This document shows positions 1-7,215 of a DNA stretch of 32,532 nucleotides, piece after piece. Within the stretch, counting starts at the first letter, position 1. The number at the start of each line of letters is the position of its first letter. The stretch spans positions 1-32,532 of the forward strand of contig JAGWVT010000028.1 in NCBI GenBank assembly GCA_018970765.1. Reading direction: 5' to 3'. Source of the DNA: Actinomycetales bacterium (GTDB lineage Bacteria > Actinomycetota > Actinomycetes > S36-B12). A program made the position numbers and the translations under genes. Below the pieces are notes generated by a model. The model saw only the letters and a list, made by a program, of their open reading frames with translations. It was not told where the DNA came from and did not search any database.

Positions 1-103
1 AGGTTGACTGCAGGGCCTGGAGAGCCTGCAGGATCCCTTCATCGGTGGCCAACGCAGCCAGGACGCGCCCGCCCGCATCAGGCGACCAGGCCAGGGAATC
101 CAC
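1..103 (-). CDS. 5' part of an unidentified gene (runs off window)
   Basis: An open frame on the minus strand starts with GTG at 103 and runs to the window edge, giving 34 residues (VDSLAWSPDAGGRVLAALAT and onward). A good Shine-Dalgarno (GGAAGAG) lies 7 bases before the GTG. The third codon position is mostly G or C, as in neighbouring genes. It follows fdhD by about 80 bases on the same strand and could share its transcript. An in-frame stop lies a short way upstream, so the GTG is the only plausible start. The residues are too few to assign a family. The segment could also be non-coding. Confidence 0.4.
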   Translation of the reverse strand, partial: MDSLAWSPDAGGRVLAALATDEGILQALQALQST

Positions 104-182
104 GACAACACTCTTCCAGAAATGGCCATGACGCCGGAATCACGGGTGCAGCGAGTCTGGTGGTCGGTGGGCATGCGACGGG

Positions 183-1034
183 TCACTGTGTGACGAGTAG
201 ATCCTCCCGCGAGTAGACATTTGCGGTGTCGGGCCGAACCATGCCGGCCAGAAACAAACCGTGTTCACGAGCAACGTCGATGGCCAGACTGGATGCCGCG
301 GAGACCGCGACGATCCCGGCGCAGCCGGCCTGCAATGCCTTCTGCACGATTTCGTAGGAGATGCGACTGCTCATCACCAACAGGTGATCGGTCAGTGGAA
401 GACGATCTTCGAGGAGGGCCCAGCCAACCACCTTGTCCGCGGCATTGTGGCGGCCAATGTCTTCACGCGCCATCAACACGGTGCCATCCGAGGTTGCCAG
501 TGCCGCCGCGTGCACACCACCAGTGCGCTGGAAGACGGGTTGCTGCTGGGTCAATTGGTGGACCACAGCGAAGAGCGAACCGGAGGTGACGCTGAACATG
601 GGCGTTTGTCCAGGAAGGTCATGGTGGTGAAAACCCGGGAGGTTGGCAGCACTGCACACACCGCAGGAACTCGTTGTTACAAATCCGCGTGCAGCCGGTG
701 CGGGAGTCTGATCGCCCAGGGCGATGCGCACGGTATCCACGGCGAGCTCGTCGTCCCGGTTGGCCGTAAACAAGCCCATGGCGGTGATCTGGTGCCGGTC
801 ACGCATACCTGTTTCGCTGACCAGCCAACCCGCTGCGAGTTCTAGGTCATGTCCGGGTGTACGCATCGTGGTGACCAGAACCTGGGCACCCTGCGGTGTC
901 TGCAGCGCAAGTGACAGGGGCTGCTCAACGACCACATCGTCTGTCCGACGATCGGCCAAGTGGCGGCCCTCTACGGCGGTCGGCTCGCCTCGGAGAATGC
1001 GGCGCACCCACCGGCGTGTGGTGGTCACCGGCAT
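183..1034 (-). CDS. fdhD: Formate dehydrogenase accessory sulfurtransferase FdhD
   Basis: FdhD carries sulfur from the cysteine desulfurase IscS to the molybdenum cofactor, which makes formate dehydrogenase active; it works in the cytoplasm. The 283-residue protein has the family marks: the sulfur-relay pair C124 and C127 in SSCGVCS, GGVHAAAL near residue 172 and EDIGRHNAADK near residue 191. The length is normal. The start at 1034 is supported by a TAGCGT box exactly 6 bases upstream of ATG, which suggests a leaderless message; no Shine-Dalgarno is seen. It diverges from the MFS gene with only 35 bases between start codons. No formate dehydrogenase or molybdenum cofactor gene is visible nearby, so its target enzyme must be encoded elsewhere. 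Confidence 0.95.
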   Translation of the reverse strand: MPVTTTRRWVRRILRGEPTAVEGRHLADRRTDDVVVEQPLSLALQTPQGAQVLVTTMRTPGHDLELAAGWLVSETGMRDRHQITAMGLFTANRDDELAVDTVRIALGDQTPAPAARGFVTTSSCGVCSAANLPGFHHHDLPGQTPMFSVTSGSLFAVVHQLTQQQPVFQRTGGVHAAALATSDGTVLMAREDIGRHNAADKVVGWALLEDRLPLTDHLLVMSSRISYEIVQKALQAGCAGIVAVSAASSLAIDVAREHGLFLAGMVRPDTANVYSREDLLVTQ

Positions 1035-1040
1035 GCATGG

Positions 1041-1046
1041 ACGCTA
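1041..1046 (-). promoter_or_regulatory. Candidate -10 box for leaderless fdhD
   Basis: The minus strand reads TAGCGT, then 6 bases, then the fdhD ATG. TAnnnT about 6-7 bases before a start codon is the usual picture for leaderless genes in actinobacteria. No convincing -35 box is seen. The identical TAGCGT-N6-ATG arrangement occurs before the aminotransferase gene at 11331. Confidence 0.45.
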
Positions 1047-1069
1047 GCAAGCACCACAAGGATGGGGTG

Positions 1070-2239
1070 ATGTCCGCAGCAGCGCGCAGGGCCGTCATCC
1101 TCTCGGGAGCCTCCGGGTTCGCGAGTATGTACGTCCTGCTCTCGGTGTCTCCGGCGGTTGCCGGACGGCAGGCCGGCAGTGTTGCCGCAGGTGCGGCTAC
1201 CGGCATCTTCATGATCGCCACCGTGCTCACCCAGGTCATGACCCCGTGGGCCATGCGGCGCTGGTCGACACCCCGACTACTGGCCGCCTCACTGGTGCTC
1301 TTAGGCCTGCCAGCTGGCCTGATCAGTGTCAGCGCTGAGGTCAGTACCCATGTTCCTTCGGTTCTCCTGGTCGCAGCCGTGCGGGGCATCGGCTTCGGTC
1401 TGGTCACGATCGTTGCAACATCAGCGGTGGCAACACTTGCCGAGGAAGGCAAGCGCGGTGCGGCCCTGGGTTGGTATGGCCTGGCCACCGCGACTACTGG
1501 GATTGTTGGCCCCGCACTCGGACTGGCATTGCTCGACGCTACGACGGCTCAGGTGCCCGGCCTGGTCGCGGCGGTGCTGCCGGTCATCGGACTGGTGCTC
1601 ATCCCGGCGGTGGCCCGCGGCGTGCCCGCCCATAGACCTGCCAGTGCGGCTGACACACCACCAATCCCCTGGCGGGCACTGGGCAAAATCTGGTTGCCAC
1701 TTGCTTCTTTTGTGCCAGCGGCCACGGTCTATGGCGGCATCTACACGTTTCTGTATCTCTCGACCTCGAATGCTCCCGCCCTGCTGCTGGTCTTTGGAGC
1801 CGCGTTTGCCGTGGCCCGTCTGATGAGTGGGCGCCTGTCCGATCGCATCAGTGCGTACGTGATCATCGCTCCGTCCGGGCTGCTGGCAGCAGGTGGCATG
1901 GCGGGCATCGCGCTGTCTGCGAATTTGCCTGTGCAAGCGTTCGCTGCGCTGGTTATGGGTGTGGGCATCGGTTCCATTGCGAATGCGACTCTTTCCGGAG
2001 TCATGTCGCGGCTTACCGGGGACGAGTACCCGGTTGGTTCGATGGCCTGGAACATGGCCTTCGACATCGGCATTGCTTGCGGCGGCCTGTTTATCGGGAT
2101 GCTGGTCGCTGGCGTTGACTACCTGGGCGCCTACCTGGTGATGGCTGGCCTCCTGCTGGTGCCGATGGTCTTGGGTCTGCTTGGTGTGGTTCGTGCCGTG
2201 GGGTCCACGCCTCAGTCGGCGGATCGCGCGCGCACCTGA
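1070..2239 (+). CDS. MFS transporter
   Basis: A 389-residue, very hydrophobic protein of the major facilitator superfamily, expected in the cytoplasmic membrane with about 12 helices. The segment GRLSDR after the middle loop matches the MFS motif-A pattern that recurs at the start of the C-terminal half, and a polar stretch rich in Ala and Pro (about residues 188-205) looks like the central cytoplasmic loop. The start at 1070 is chosen because AAGGA lies 7 bases upstream; an earlier in-frame ATG at 1037 would overlap the fdhD promoter. The substrate cannot be told. Next to fdhD one could imagine anion transport, but nothing in the sequence proves it. The 3' end overlaps the Fic remnant on the other strand. 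Confidence 0.85.
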   Translation: MSAAARRAVILSGASGFASMYVLLSVSPAVAGRQAGSVAAGAATGIFMIATVLTQVMTPWAMRRWSTPRLLAASLVLLGLPAGLISVSAEVSTHVPSVLLVAAVRGIGFGLVTIVATSAVATLAEEGKRGAALGWYGLATATTGIVGPALGLALLDATTAQVPGLVAAVLPVIGLVLIPAVARGVPAHRPASAADTPPIPWRALGKIWLPLASFVPAATVYGGIYTFLYLSTSNAPALLLVFGAAFAVARLMSGRLSDRISAYVIIAPSGLLAAGGMAGIALSANLPVQAFAALVMGVGIGSIANATLSGVMSRLTGDEYPVGSMAWNMAFDIGIACGGLFIGMLVAGVDYLGAYLVMAGLLLVPMVLGLLGVVRAVGSTPQSADRART

Positions 2240-2415
2240 ATTCGCAAGTCGAGATCGTCGAGTTCATCAAGCAATGCGCCGGCTCCCCAGATTTGATTGC
2301 GCTTGCGTTCCGTCAATGGTCCGACGATGCCGGCATTTCGCAGACGGTCAATGGCTGCGGCGGCAACCATCACTGAGGCTGAGGCGTTGGATCGGGTGCG
2401 CTTTGGGACCGAGGG
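2212..2415 (-). pseudogene. C-terminal remnant of a Fic-family protein
   Basis: Reading the minus strand gives about 67 residues ending in TGA at 2212-2214. The core (AAIDRLRNAGIVGPLTERKR, then NQIWGAGALLDELDDLDLRI) resembles the winged-helix tail found after the Fic domain in many actinobacterial Fic/DUF4172-like proteins, where AxxAIxxLxxAGIV is followed by RKRNQIW and a LLxELDxL helix. The Fic catalytic motif (HPFxxGNGR) and everything before it are missing. The frame continues directly from the TAG stop of the secreted protein gene at 2416, and no Shine-Dalgarno precedes the only internal GTG ATG. This looks like debris of a toxin/AMPylator-type gene, not a live gene. It overlaps the end of the MFS gene by 28 bases. 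Confidence 0.6.
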
Positions 2416-3027
2416 CTAGCCGGCAGCAGCAGTGGCAACGGGAATCCCCGCCACGTCCCGACCCAACTGGTCAAGGCCCGTCAGCGAAGCCTCGAGGTCG
2501 GCGCGGGCCTGCAGGAGTTCCAGGAAACTGAGCCGCTGGCTGAGCACGGGCACGAGTTCTGTGAGTGCGGCGTCCACGTCGCGGCGCGCCTGTGCGTGGG
2601 CTGCGATGGCGCTTCGCCGCGCAGCGTTCACCCGGGACGGACTGGCGCCACTTCGAGCGAGGGTCGCCGTACGACGTGACTGGACCTGTACCTGGCGCAG
2701 GGAACGATCACCGGTGCGCTGCCAGTAGGTCACGCGCTGGCGCTCGGCTGAACTAAGGCGATCGCCGTAGTCATCGAGGTAGCTCTGCAGGGTGCCGCTG
2801 GCTTCCTTGCGGACAGTTGCCGCACGTTGCGCGGCTGCGGTAGCTACGGAGGCGATCGTGGTGGAATCCGCGACGGTCGCGGCCTGGGCAGGCGCTGCGG
2901 TAACAACGGCGGCCGTGATGGCTAGGCCCATGGCAAGAAGGCCCCCAAGCCGCAGACCAAATGCTGGCTGGGGCCTCATCACGGTCGTCACCGGAATCAT
3001 CAGAGGCTTGGACGCCTGAGTCGACAC
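2416..3027 (-). CDS. Secreted helical protein of unknown function
   Basis: No family recognised. The 203-residue product opens with a typical Sec signal peptide: a basic start, then the hydrophobic run LLAMGLAITAAVV and the cleavage site APAQA-A near residue 50. The mature part of about 155 residues is rich in Ala, Arg, Gln and Ser, predicted almost wholly helical, has no cysteine and may form coiled coils; it ends in a small-residue tail. The start at 3027 (GTG) is chosen because GAGGAA lies 5 bases upstream; a GTG at 3060 in the same frame would lie inside a CRP-type palindrome. The gene diverges from dnaK and shares its control region. It could be a cell-envelope protein; this is inference only. 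Confidence 0.75.
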   Translation of the reverse strand: MSTQASKPLMIPVTTVMRPQPAFGLRLGGLLAMGLAITAAVVTAAPAQAATVADSTTIASVATAAAQRAATVRKEASGTLQSYLDDYGDRLSSAERQRVTYWQRTGDRSLRQVQVQSRRTATLARSGASPSRVNAARRSAIAAHAQARRDVDAALTELVPVLSQRLSFLELLQARADLEASLTGLDQLGRDVAGIPVATAAAG

Positions 3028-3052
3028 CTGGGTTCCTCGACCTCGATCGTCA

Positions 3053-3068
3053 TGTGACACAGATCACA
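3053..3068. promoter_or_regulatory. CRP/GlxR-type palindromic operator
   Basis: TGTGACACAGATCACA matches the CRP-family consensus TGTGA-N6-TCACA perfectly on both arms. Actinobacterial CRP and GlxR proteins bind this same pattern. The site is 25 bases upstream of the start of the secreted protein gene on the minus strand, and its centre lies about 60 bases before the likely dnaK transcription start, so it could act on either gene. No CRP gene is in the window. Confidence 0.6.
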
Positions 3069-3087
3069 TTTCTCGCCAGGGAATCAA

Positions 3088-3113
3088 GGAATCTCAGCGT
3101 CTGCTGTCTGGTT
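3088..3113 (+). promoter_or_regulatory. Candidate SigH/SigR-type promoter of the dnaK operon
   Basis: GGAAT, 18 bases, then GTT, which fits the GGAAT-N18/19-GTT pattern of the stress sigma factors SigR (Streptomyces) and SigH (Mycobacterium). SigH is known to drive dnaK in mycobacteria. Transcription would begin near 3120, just at the left edge of the HAIR operator. Short consensus, so a chance match is possible. Confidence 0.5.
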
Positions 3114-3121
3114 GATAACTA

Positions 3122-3138
3122 TGAGTTCACTCGACTCA
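3122..3138. promoter_or_regulatory. HAIR operator (HspR binding site)
   Basis: TGAGT, 7 bases (TCACTCG), then ACTCA, with an outer AAT on the right: the HspR-associated inverted repeat, consensus CTTGAGT-N7-ACTCAAG. The core arms are perfect. It sits about 95 bases before dnaK at the predicted transcription start, and hspR is the fourth gene of the operon, which predicts negative autoregulation. Only one HAIR was found; none precedes clpB. Confidence 0.85.
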
Positions 3139-3187
3139 ATTGATTTGCTCTTCCGATGGCAATCAGAGACCCTGAGGGAACTCCTCG

Positions 3188-3206
3188 TCCACCGAACGTC
3201 GGTGGA
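3188..3206 (+). other. Leader hairpin before dnaK
   Basis: TCCACCGA, loop ACG, TCGGTGGA: a perfect 8-bp hairpin in the 5' leader, 10 bases before the dnaK Shine-Dalgarno (AAAGGA, 3216-3221). No T run follows, so it is not a normal terminator. It may influence mRNA stability or ribosome access. Confidence 0.5.
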
Positions 3207-3232
3207 GCACAGATGAAAGGACGTACCACCAC

Positions 3233-5068
3233 ATGGCCCGAGCAGTGGGTATCGACCTGGGCACGACCAACTCGGTCGTCTCGGTCCTAGAGGGCGGCGA
3301 GCCCGTCGTCATCGCCAATGCAGAAGGCGCTCGTACCACCCCCTCGGTGGTGGCCTTCGCCAAGAACGGTGAGGTGCTGGTTGGCGAGGTTGCCAAGCGC
3401 CAGGCCGTGACCAATGTCGACCGCACGGTGCGCAGCGTTAAGCGCCACATGGGCACCGACTGGACCATCGACATCGACGGCAAGAAGTACACCTCCCAAG
3501 AGATCAGTGCACGCACGCTTATGAAGCTCAAGCGCGACGCTGAGGCCTACCTCGGCGAGAACGTCGCGGACGCCGTCATCACCGTGCCTGCGTACTTCAG
3601 TGACGCACAGCGTCAGGCAACCAAGGAAGCCGGTGAAATCGCCGGTTTGAACGTGTTGCGCATCATCAATGAGCCCACCTCAGCAGCACTTGCATACGGC
3701 CTGGACAAGGGCGACAAGGAGCAGACGATCCTGGTGTTCGACCTGGGTGGTGGCACCTTCGACGTGTCCCTGCTGGAGATCGGTGACGGCGTCGTCGAGG
3801 TAAAGGCCACCAGCGGTGACAACAACCTCGGTGGCGACGACTGGGATAACGCGGTCGTGGACTGGATGGTGACCTCGTTCAAGAACGCGCACGGTGTCGA
3901 TCTGTCCAAGGACAAGATGGCAATGCAGCGTCTGCGCGAAGCAGCCGAGAAGGCGAAGATCGAACTGTCGAGTTCCATGCAGACCTCGATCAATCTGCCC
4001 TACATCACCGCTAGCGCCGAAGGACCGCTGCACCTGGAGGAGACCCTCTCGCGCGCGCAGTTCGAGTCCATGACGCGCGACCTGTTGGACCGCACCAAGG
4101 CCCCATTCCAGTCGGTGATCAAGGATGCGGGCATCAAGGTGTCCGACATCGACCAGGTCGTCCTGGTCGGTGGTTCGACCCGCATGCCGGCGGTTGCTGA
4201 CATGGTCAAGGAGCTCACCGGCAAGGACGCCAATAAGGGCGTGAACCCGGACGAGGTCGTTGCCGTGGGTGCGGCCCTCCAAGCTGGCGTGCTCAAGGGC
4301 GAGGTCAAGGACGTGTTGCTTCTCGACGTCACCCCGCTATCCCTGGGTATCGAAACCAAGGGCGGCGTGATGACCAAGTTGATCGAGCGCAACACCACGA
4401 TCCCGACTAAGCGTTCGGAGATGTTCACCACCGCTGAAGACAACCAGCCCTCCGTGCTCATCCAGGTCTACCAGGGCGAGCGTGAGATGGCGGCCTACAA
4501 CAAGCGGCTTGGCACCTTCGAGCTGACCGGCCTGCCGCCGGCACCGCGCAACATCCCGCAGATCGAGGTCACCTTCGACATCGACGCCAACGGAATCGTG
4601 CATGTGTCGGCCAAGGACATGGCCACCGGCAAGGAGCAGTCCATGACCATCACCGGTGGGTCAGCACTTGGCAAGGACGAGATCGACCGGATGATGCGGG
4701 ATGCCGAACAGCATGCCGAGGAAGATCGTCAGCGTCGCGAAGAGGTCGAGGTCAAGAACACTGCGGAAGCGCTGGTGTTCCAGACGGAGAAGTTCCTTGC
4801 CGATAATGCCGACAAGGTTCCAGCGGATGCCAAGGCAAACGTCGATGAGCCGCTGGCGGATCTGAAGAAGGCCATTGAGGCTAACGACATACCGGCTATG
4901 AAGTCGGCTTCTGATCGCGTCGCACAGGCAAGCCAGACATTGGGTGCCGCGATGTACACGATGTCGCAGCAGGCGGGTGGATCCGCGGATGCTGCGGGGG
5001 AAGCCGCTGACATGGCCGACGACGATGTCGTTGATGCGGAAATCGTCGATGAGGGCGATGCCAAGTGA
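3233..5068 (+). CDS. dnaK: Chaperone protein DnaK (Hsp70)
   Basis: DnaK binds unfolded segments and releases them through ATP cycles run by DnaJ and GrpE; in actinobacteria it also acts as co-repressor with HspR. The 611-residue length is normal. The nucleotide-binding domain fills about residues 1-355, with [11 protein letters not shown] at the start, [15 protein letters not shown] near 169 and [11 protein letters not shown] near 309. The linker [13 protein letters not shown] near 361 leads to the peptide-binding domain, and a helical lid ends in an acidic tail ([16 protein letters not shown]). The ATG at 3233 follows AAAGGA by 11 bases and gives the usual [12 protein letters not shown] start. 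First gene of the heat-shock operon; its TGA overlaps the grpE GTG. Control is predicted through SigH-type and HAIR sites upstream. Confidence 0.99.
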   Translation: MARAVGIDLGTTNSVVSVLEGGEPVVIANAEGARTTPSVVAFAKNGEVLVGEVAKRQAVTNVDRTVRSVKRHMGTDWTIDIDGKKYTSQEISARTLMKLKRDAEAYLGENVADAVITVPAYFSDAQRQATKEAGEIAGLNVLRIINEPTSAALAYGLDKGDKEQTILVFDLGGGTFDVSLLEIGDGVVEVKATSGDNNLGGDDWDNAVVDWMVTSFKNAHGVDLSKDKMAMQRLREAAEKAKIELSSSMQTSINLPYITASAEGPLHLEETLSRAQFESMTRDLLDRTKAPFQSVIKDAGIKVSDIDQVVLVGGSTRMPAVADMVKELTGKDANKGVNPDEVVAVGAALQAGVLKGEVKDVLLLDVTPLSLGIETKGGVMTKLIERNTTIPTKRSEMFTTAEDNQPSVLIQVYQGEREMAAYNKRLGTFELTGLPPAPRNIPQIEVTFDIDANGIVHVSAKDMATGKEQSMTITGGSALGKDEIDRMMRDAEQHAEEDRQRREEVEVKNTAEALVFQTEKFLADNADKVPADAKANVDEPLADLKKAIEANDIPAMKSASDRVAQASQTLGAAMYTMSQQAGGSADAAGEAADMADDDVVDAEIVDEGDAK

Positions 5069-5631
5069 GTGAAGAGCAGGAAGCCTTCGAGGAGAACGGC
5101 GTCAGGGTCACAGACCGACGCCGCATCGACCCGGAGACCTTCGAGATTCGCCAGCCGGCCGAGCCGGCTGGCGAATCTGCCGAAGGCGCCGTCCTCGAGG
5201 CCGATCTCACTGAAACTGAAGGAAAGGTTGCCGAACTCACGGCCGACCTGCAGCGAGTGCACGCCGAGTACGCCAATTACCGCAAGCGGGTAGACCGTGA
5301 CCGCGAGTTGGCCGGACAGCTTGCCGTCGCCGCGGTACTGAGCGGTCTACTGCCCGTCCTCGACGACATTGACCGTGCCCGTGAGCATGGCGAACTCGAA
5401 GGTGCATTTCGCACGGTTGGGGAGGCCCTGCAGGCAACGCTCACGAAGATCGGCTTGGAGTCCTATGGCACGGCCGGGGAGCCGTTTGATCCCACCGAGC
5501 ATGAGGCGCTCACGACGGAATCTCGTGACGAAGTTTCTGAACCGACAGTGGTAACGGTTTATCAACCGGGTTACCGCTTTGCGGGGCGAATTCTGCGTCC
5601 GGCGCGAGTTGCCGTGGCTGGAGCTGATTGA
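5065..5631 (+). CDS. grpE: Nucleotide exchange factor GrpE
   Basis: GrpE opens the DnaK nucleotide pocket so that ADP leaves and substrate is freed. The 188-residue protein has a polar, probably disordered N-terminal part (1-48), a long coiled-coil helix (about 49-85, with [18 protein letters not shown]), a four-helix region, and the C-terminal beta domain with FDPTEHEAL at 141 and [16 protein letters not shown] at 169; all are family hallmarks. It starts with GTG at 5065 in a GTGA overlap with dnaK, which implies translational coupling. A perfect 16-bp palindrome lies inside the segment for residues 27-38, unusual in a coding region. dnaJ follows after one base. Confidence 0.98.
   Translation: MSEEQEAFEENGVRVTDRRRIDPETFEIRQPAEPAGESAEGAVLEADLTETEGKVAELTADLQRVHAEYANYRKRVDRDRELAGQLAVAAVLSGLLPVLDDIDRAREHGELEGAFRTVGEALQATLTKIGLESYGTAGEPFDPTEHEALTTESRDEVSEPTVVTVYQPGYRFAGRILRPARVAVAGAD
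5144..5178. repeat. Perfect 16-bp palindrome inside grpE
   Basis: AGATTCGCCAGCCGGC, a 3-base loop (CGA), then its exact reverse complement GCCGGCTGGCGAATCT. It would fold into a very stable hairpin in the operon mRNA about 80 bases after the grpE start. No T run follows. It encodes a flexible stretch of GrpE ([12 protein letters not shown]), so there is room for such a structure without harm to the protein. Confidence 0.85.
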
Positions 5632-5632
5632 C

Positions 5633-6808
5633 GTGAACCGCGATTGGCTGGAGAAGGACTTCTACGCGATCCTCGGGGTCGATAAGAAGGCCACGGCCGA
5701 GGAGATAAAGAAGCGCTACCGGAAGTTGGCGCGCGAGTTGCACCCGGATAAGAATCCCGGGAACGCAGCGGCCGAGGAACGGTTCAAGCAGGTCTCTGAG
5801 GCATACGACGTGCTCTCGGACGACGCCAAGCGCAGTGAATATGACGAAGCCAGGACCATGTTCGCCTCGGGTGGATATGGACCGGGTGGATTTGGGTCAG
5901 GTTCCTATGGTCAGGGCGGCTACGGCGGCGGTATGGGCGGAGTGAACCTCGAGGACCTCTTCGGGGGCGGTTCATCGGGGGACTTCAGTGACCTCCTTGG
6001 CGGGATCTTCAATCGCCGAGGGCGTCCGCAGCGCGCTCGCCGCGGCGCCGACCTGGAGAGTGACCTGACGCTGACCTTCGACGATGCACTCGATGGAGTC
6101 ACGGTTCCGCTGCGACTGAGTAGTGATGCGGCGTGTCAGGCGTGCCATGGCACTGGTGCCAAAGCGGGGACAGTCCCACGGATGTGTCCCACCTGTGATG
6201 GCAGCGGGCAAACCGCCCGGAACGCCGGCGGCTTCGCCTTCGCTGAGCCCTGCGTGAGCTGCAAGGGACGGGGTTTGATCGTTGATGACCCCTGCACAAC
6301 CTGCCGTGGTTCGGGCCGCGGAGTCAGCACGCGAACCGTGCAGGCCCGAATCCCAGCTGGAGTCAAGGACGGTGCGCGTATTCGCTTGAAGGGCAAAGGC
6401 GCGCCCGGCGAGCGCGGGGGTCCGAACGGTGATCTCTATGTCAGTGTGCGCGTCGAGCAGCACCCGGTGTTCACCCGCAAGGGCGATAACGTCGCAGTCA
6501 GCCTGCCCATCACGTTTGCGGAGGCAGCACTCGGTTCGGAGATCAGTGTCCCCACACCTCGTGCGGGAAGTGTGACGCTACGTATCCCTGCTGGCACGGC
6601 GAACGGACGGACTTTCCGTGTCCGCGGTAAGGGCTATCGCCGCTCTGATGGCACCAATGGGGACTTGCTGGTCACGGTCGAGGTGGCGGTCCCGCAGCAT
6701 TTGAGTAGCCAGGCGCGTGAGGCACTGGAGCAGTTCGCGCAGCAGACCGCCGACCATGACCCACGCAAGGATCTGCATGCCATGGCCACCCAGGGCAATC
6801 GATCGTGA
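5633..6808 (+). CDS. dnaJ: Chaperone protein DnaJ (Hsp40)
   Basis: DnaJ delivers unfolded clients to DnaK and triggers ATP hydrolysis. The 391-residue protein is a full type I Hsp40: J domain (about 8-73) with HPD at 37-39, a Gly/Phe-rich segment (about 80-127), four zinc-binding repeats (CQACHGTG at 168, CPTCDGSG at 185, CVSCKGRG at 207, CTTCRGSG at 221) and the C-terminal substrate-binding domains. GTG at 5633 is taken as the start because TGGAG lies upstream and the product begins [15 protein letters not shown] as in actinobacterial DnaJ; a longer frame would run inside grpE. It is separated from grpE by one base and overlaps hspR by four. Confidence 0.97.
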   Translation: MNRDWLEKDFYAILGVDKKATAEEIKKRYRKLARELHPDKNPGNAAAEERFKQVSEAYDVLSDDAKRSEYDEARTMFASGGYGPGGFGSGSYGQGGYGGGMGGVNLEDLFGGGSSGDFSDLLGGIFNRRGRPQRARRGADLESDLTLTFDDALDGVTVPLRLSSDAACQACHGTGAKAGTVPRMCPTCDGSGQTARNAGGFAFAEPCVSCKGRGLIVDDPCTTCRGSGRGVSTRTVQARIPAGVKDGARIRLKGKGAPGERGGPNGDLYVSVRVEQHPVFTRKGDNVAVSLPITFAEAALGSEISVPTPRAGSVTLRIPAGTANGRTFRVRGKGYRRSDGTNGDLLVTVEVAVPQHLSSQAREALEQFAQQTADHDPRKDLHAMATQGNRS

Positions 6809-7173
6809 GCGGCCGACCGGGCGGTCCCCAACCAGCGGGCCCACGACGACTGACCGTTGCCGATGACGCTCCGGTGTATGCCATTTCGGTGGCAGCGCAG
6901 TTGGCGGGCTTGCATCCCCAAACGCTTCGCCAGTACGACCGCCTCGGCCTCCTGAGCCCAACTCGAGTAGGGGGTCGCAATCGCCTGTACTCAAGTCGCG
7001 ACATCGCGCGACTGCAAGAGATCGCTGACCTGTCTGCCCAGGGCTTGAGCATTGAGGGAGTCCGACGCGTCCTGGAACTACAGGCCGAGGTGCAGCGGCT
7101 GCGGGCGGCATTGCGCGAAAAAGACCAGCGGGAAGCGTCTACGGCCCTGGTGCCCTGGCGACGCACCAAATAG
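6805..7173 (+). CDS. hspR: Heat-shock repressor HspR (MerR family)
   Basis: HspR binds HAIR sites and holds down dnaK, clpB and related genes; in Streptomyces DnaK helps it bind, so free DnaK signals the absence of stress. The 122-residue protein has a disordered N-terminal tail, then a MerR-type winged helix from about residue 24: [20 protein letters not shown] followed by [19 protein letters not shown], and a C-terminal coiled coil (about 88-108). This matches HspR closely. GTG start in a GTGA overlap with the end of dnaJ. Its target HAIR site is seen at 3122-3138. Confidence 0.96.
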   Translation: MSGRPGGPQPAGPRRLTVADDAPVYAISVAAQLAGLHPQTLRQYDRLGLLSPTRVGGRNRLYSSRDIARLQEIADLSAQGLSIEGVRRVLELQAEVQRLRAALREKDQREASTALVPWRRTK

Positions 7174-7215
7174 CAAATGAACAACCATGACGTTGCACGT
7201 TGACAAGGATTAACG

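Noticed and set aside
182-194. GTCAC-TGT-GTGAC palindrome at the fdhD stop as a second CRP-type site
   Set aside because: The spacer is 3 bases instead of 6 and the site lies at the end of a coding region.
2181-2531. Plus-strand open frame after the MFS gene
   Set aside because: Arg/Pro-rich composition of a shadow frame; the minus strand carries the Fic remnant and the secreted protein.
7174-7215. Possible separate HAIR-controlled promoter for clpB
   Set aside because: The 42-base gap has no TGAGT-N7-ACTCA or similar repeat, only a Shine-Dalgarno, so clpB was taken as part of the dnaK operon.
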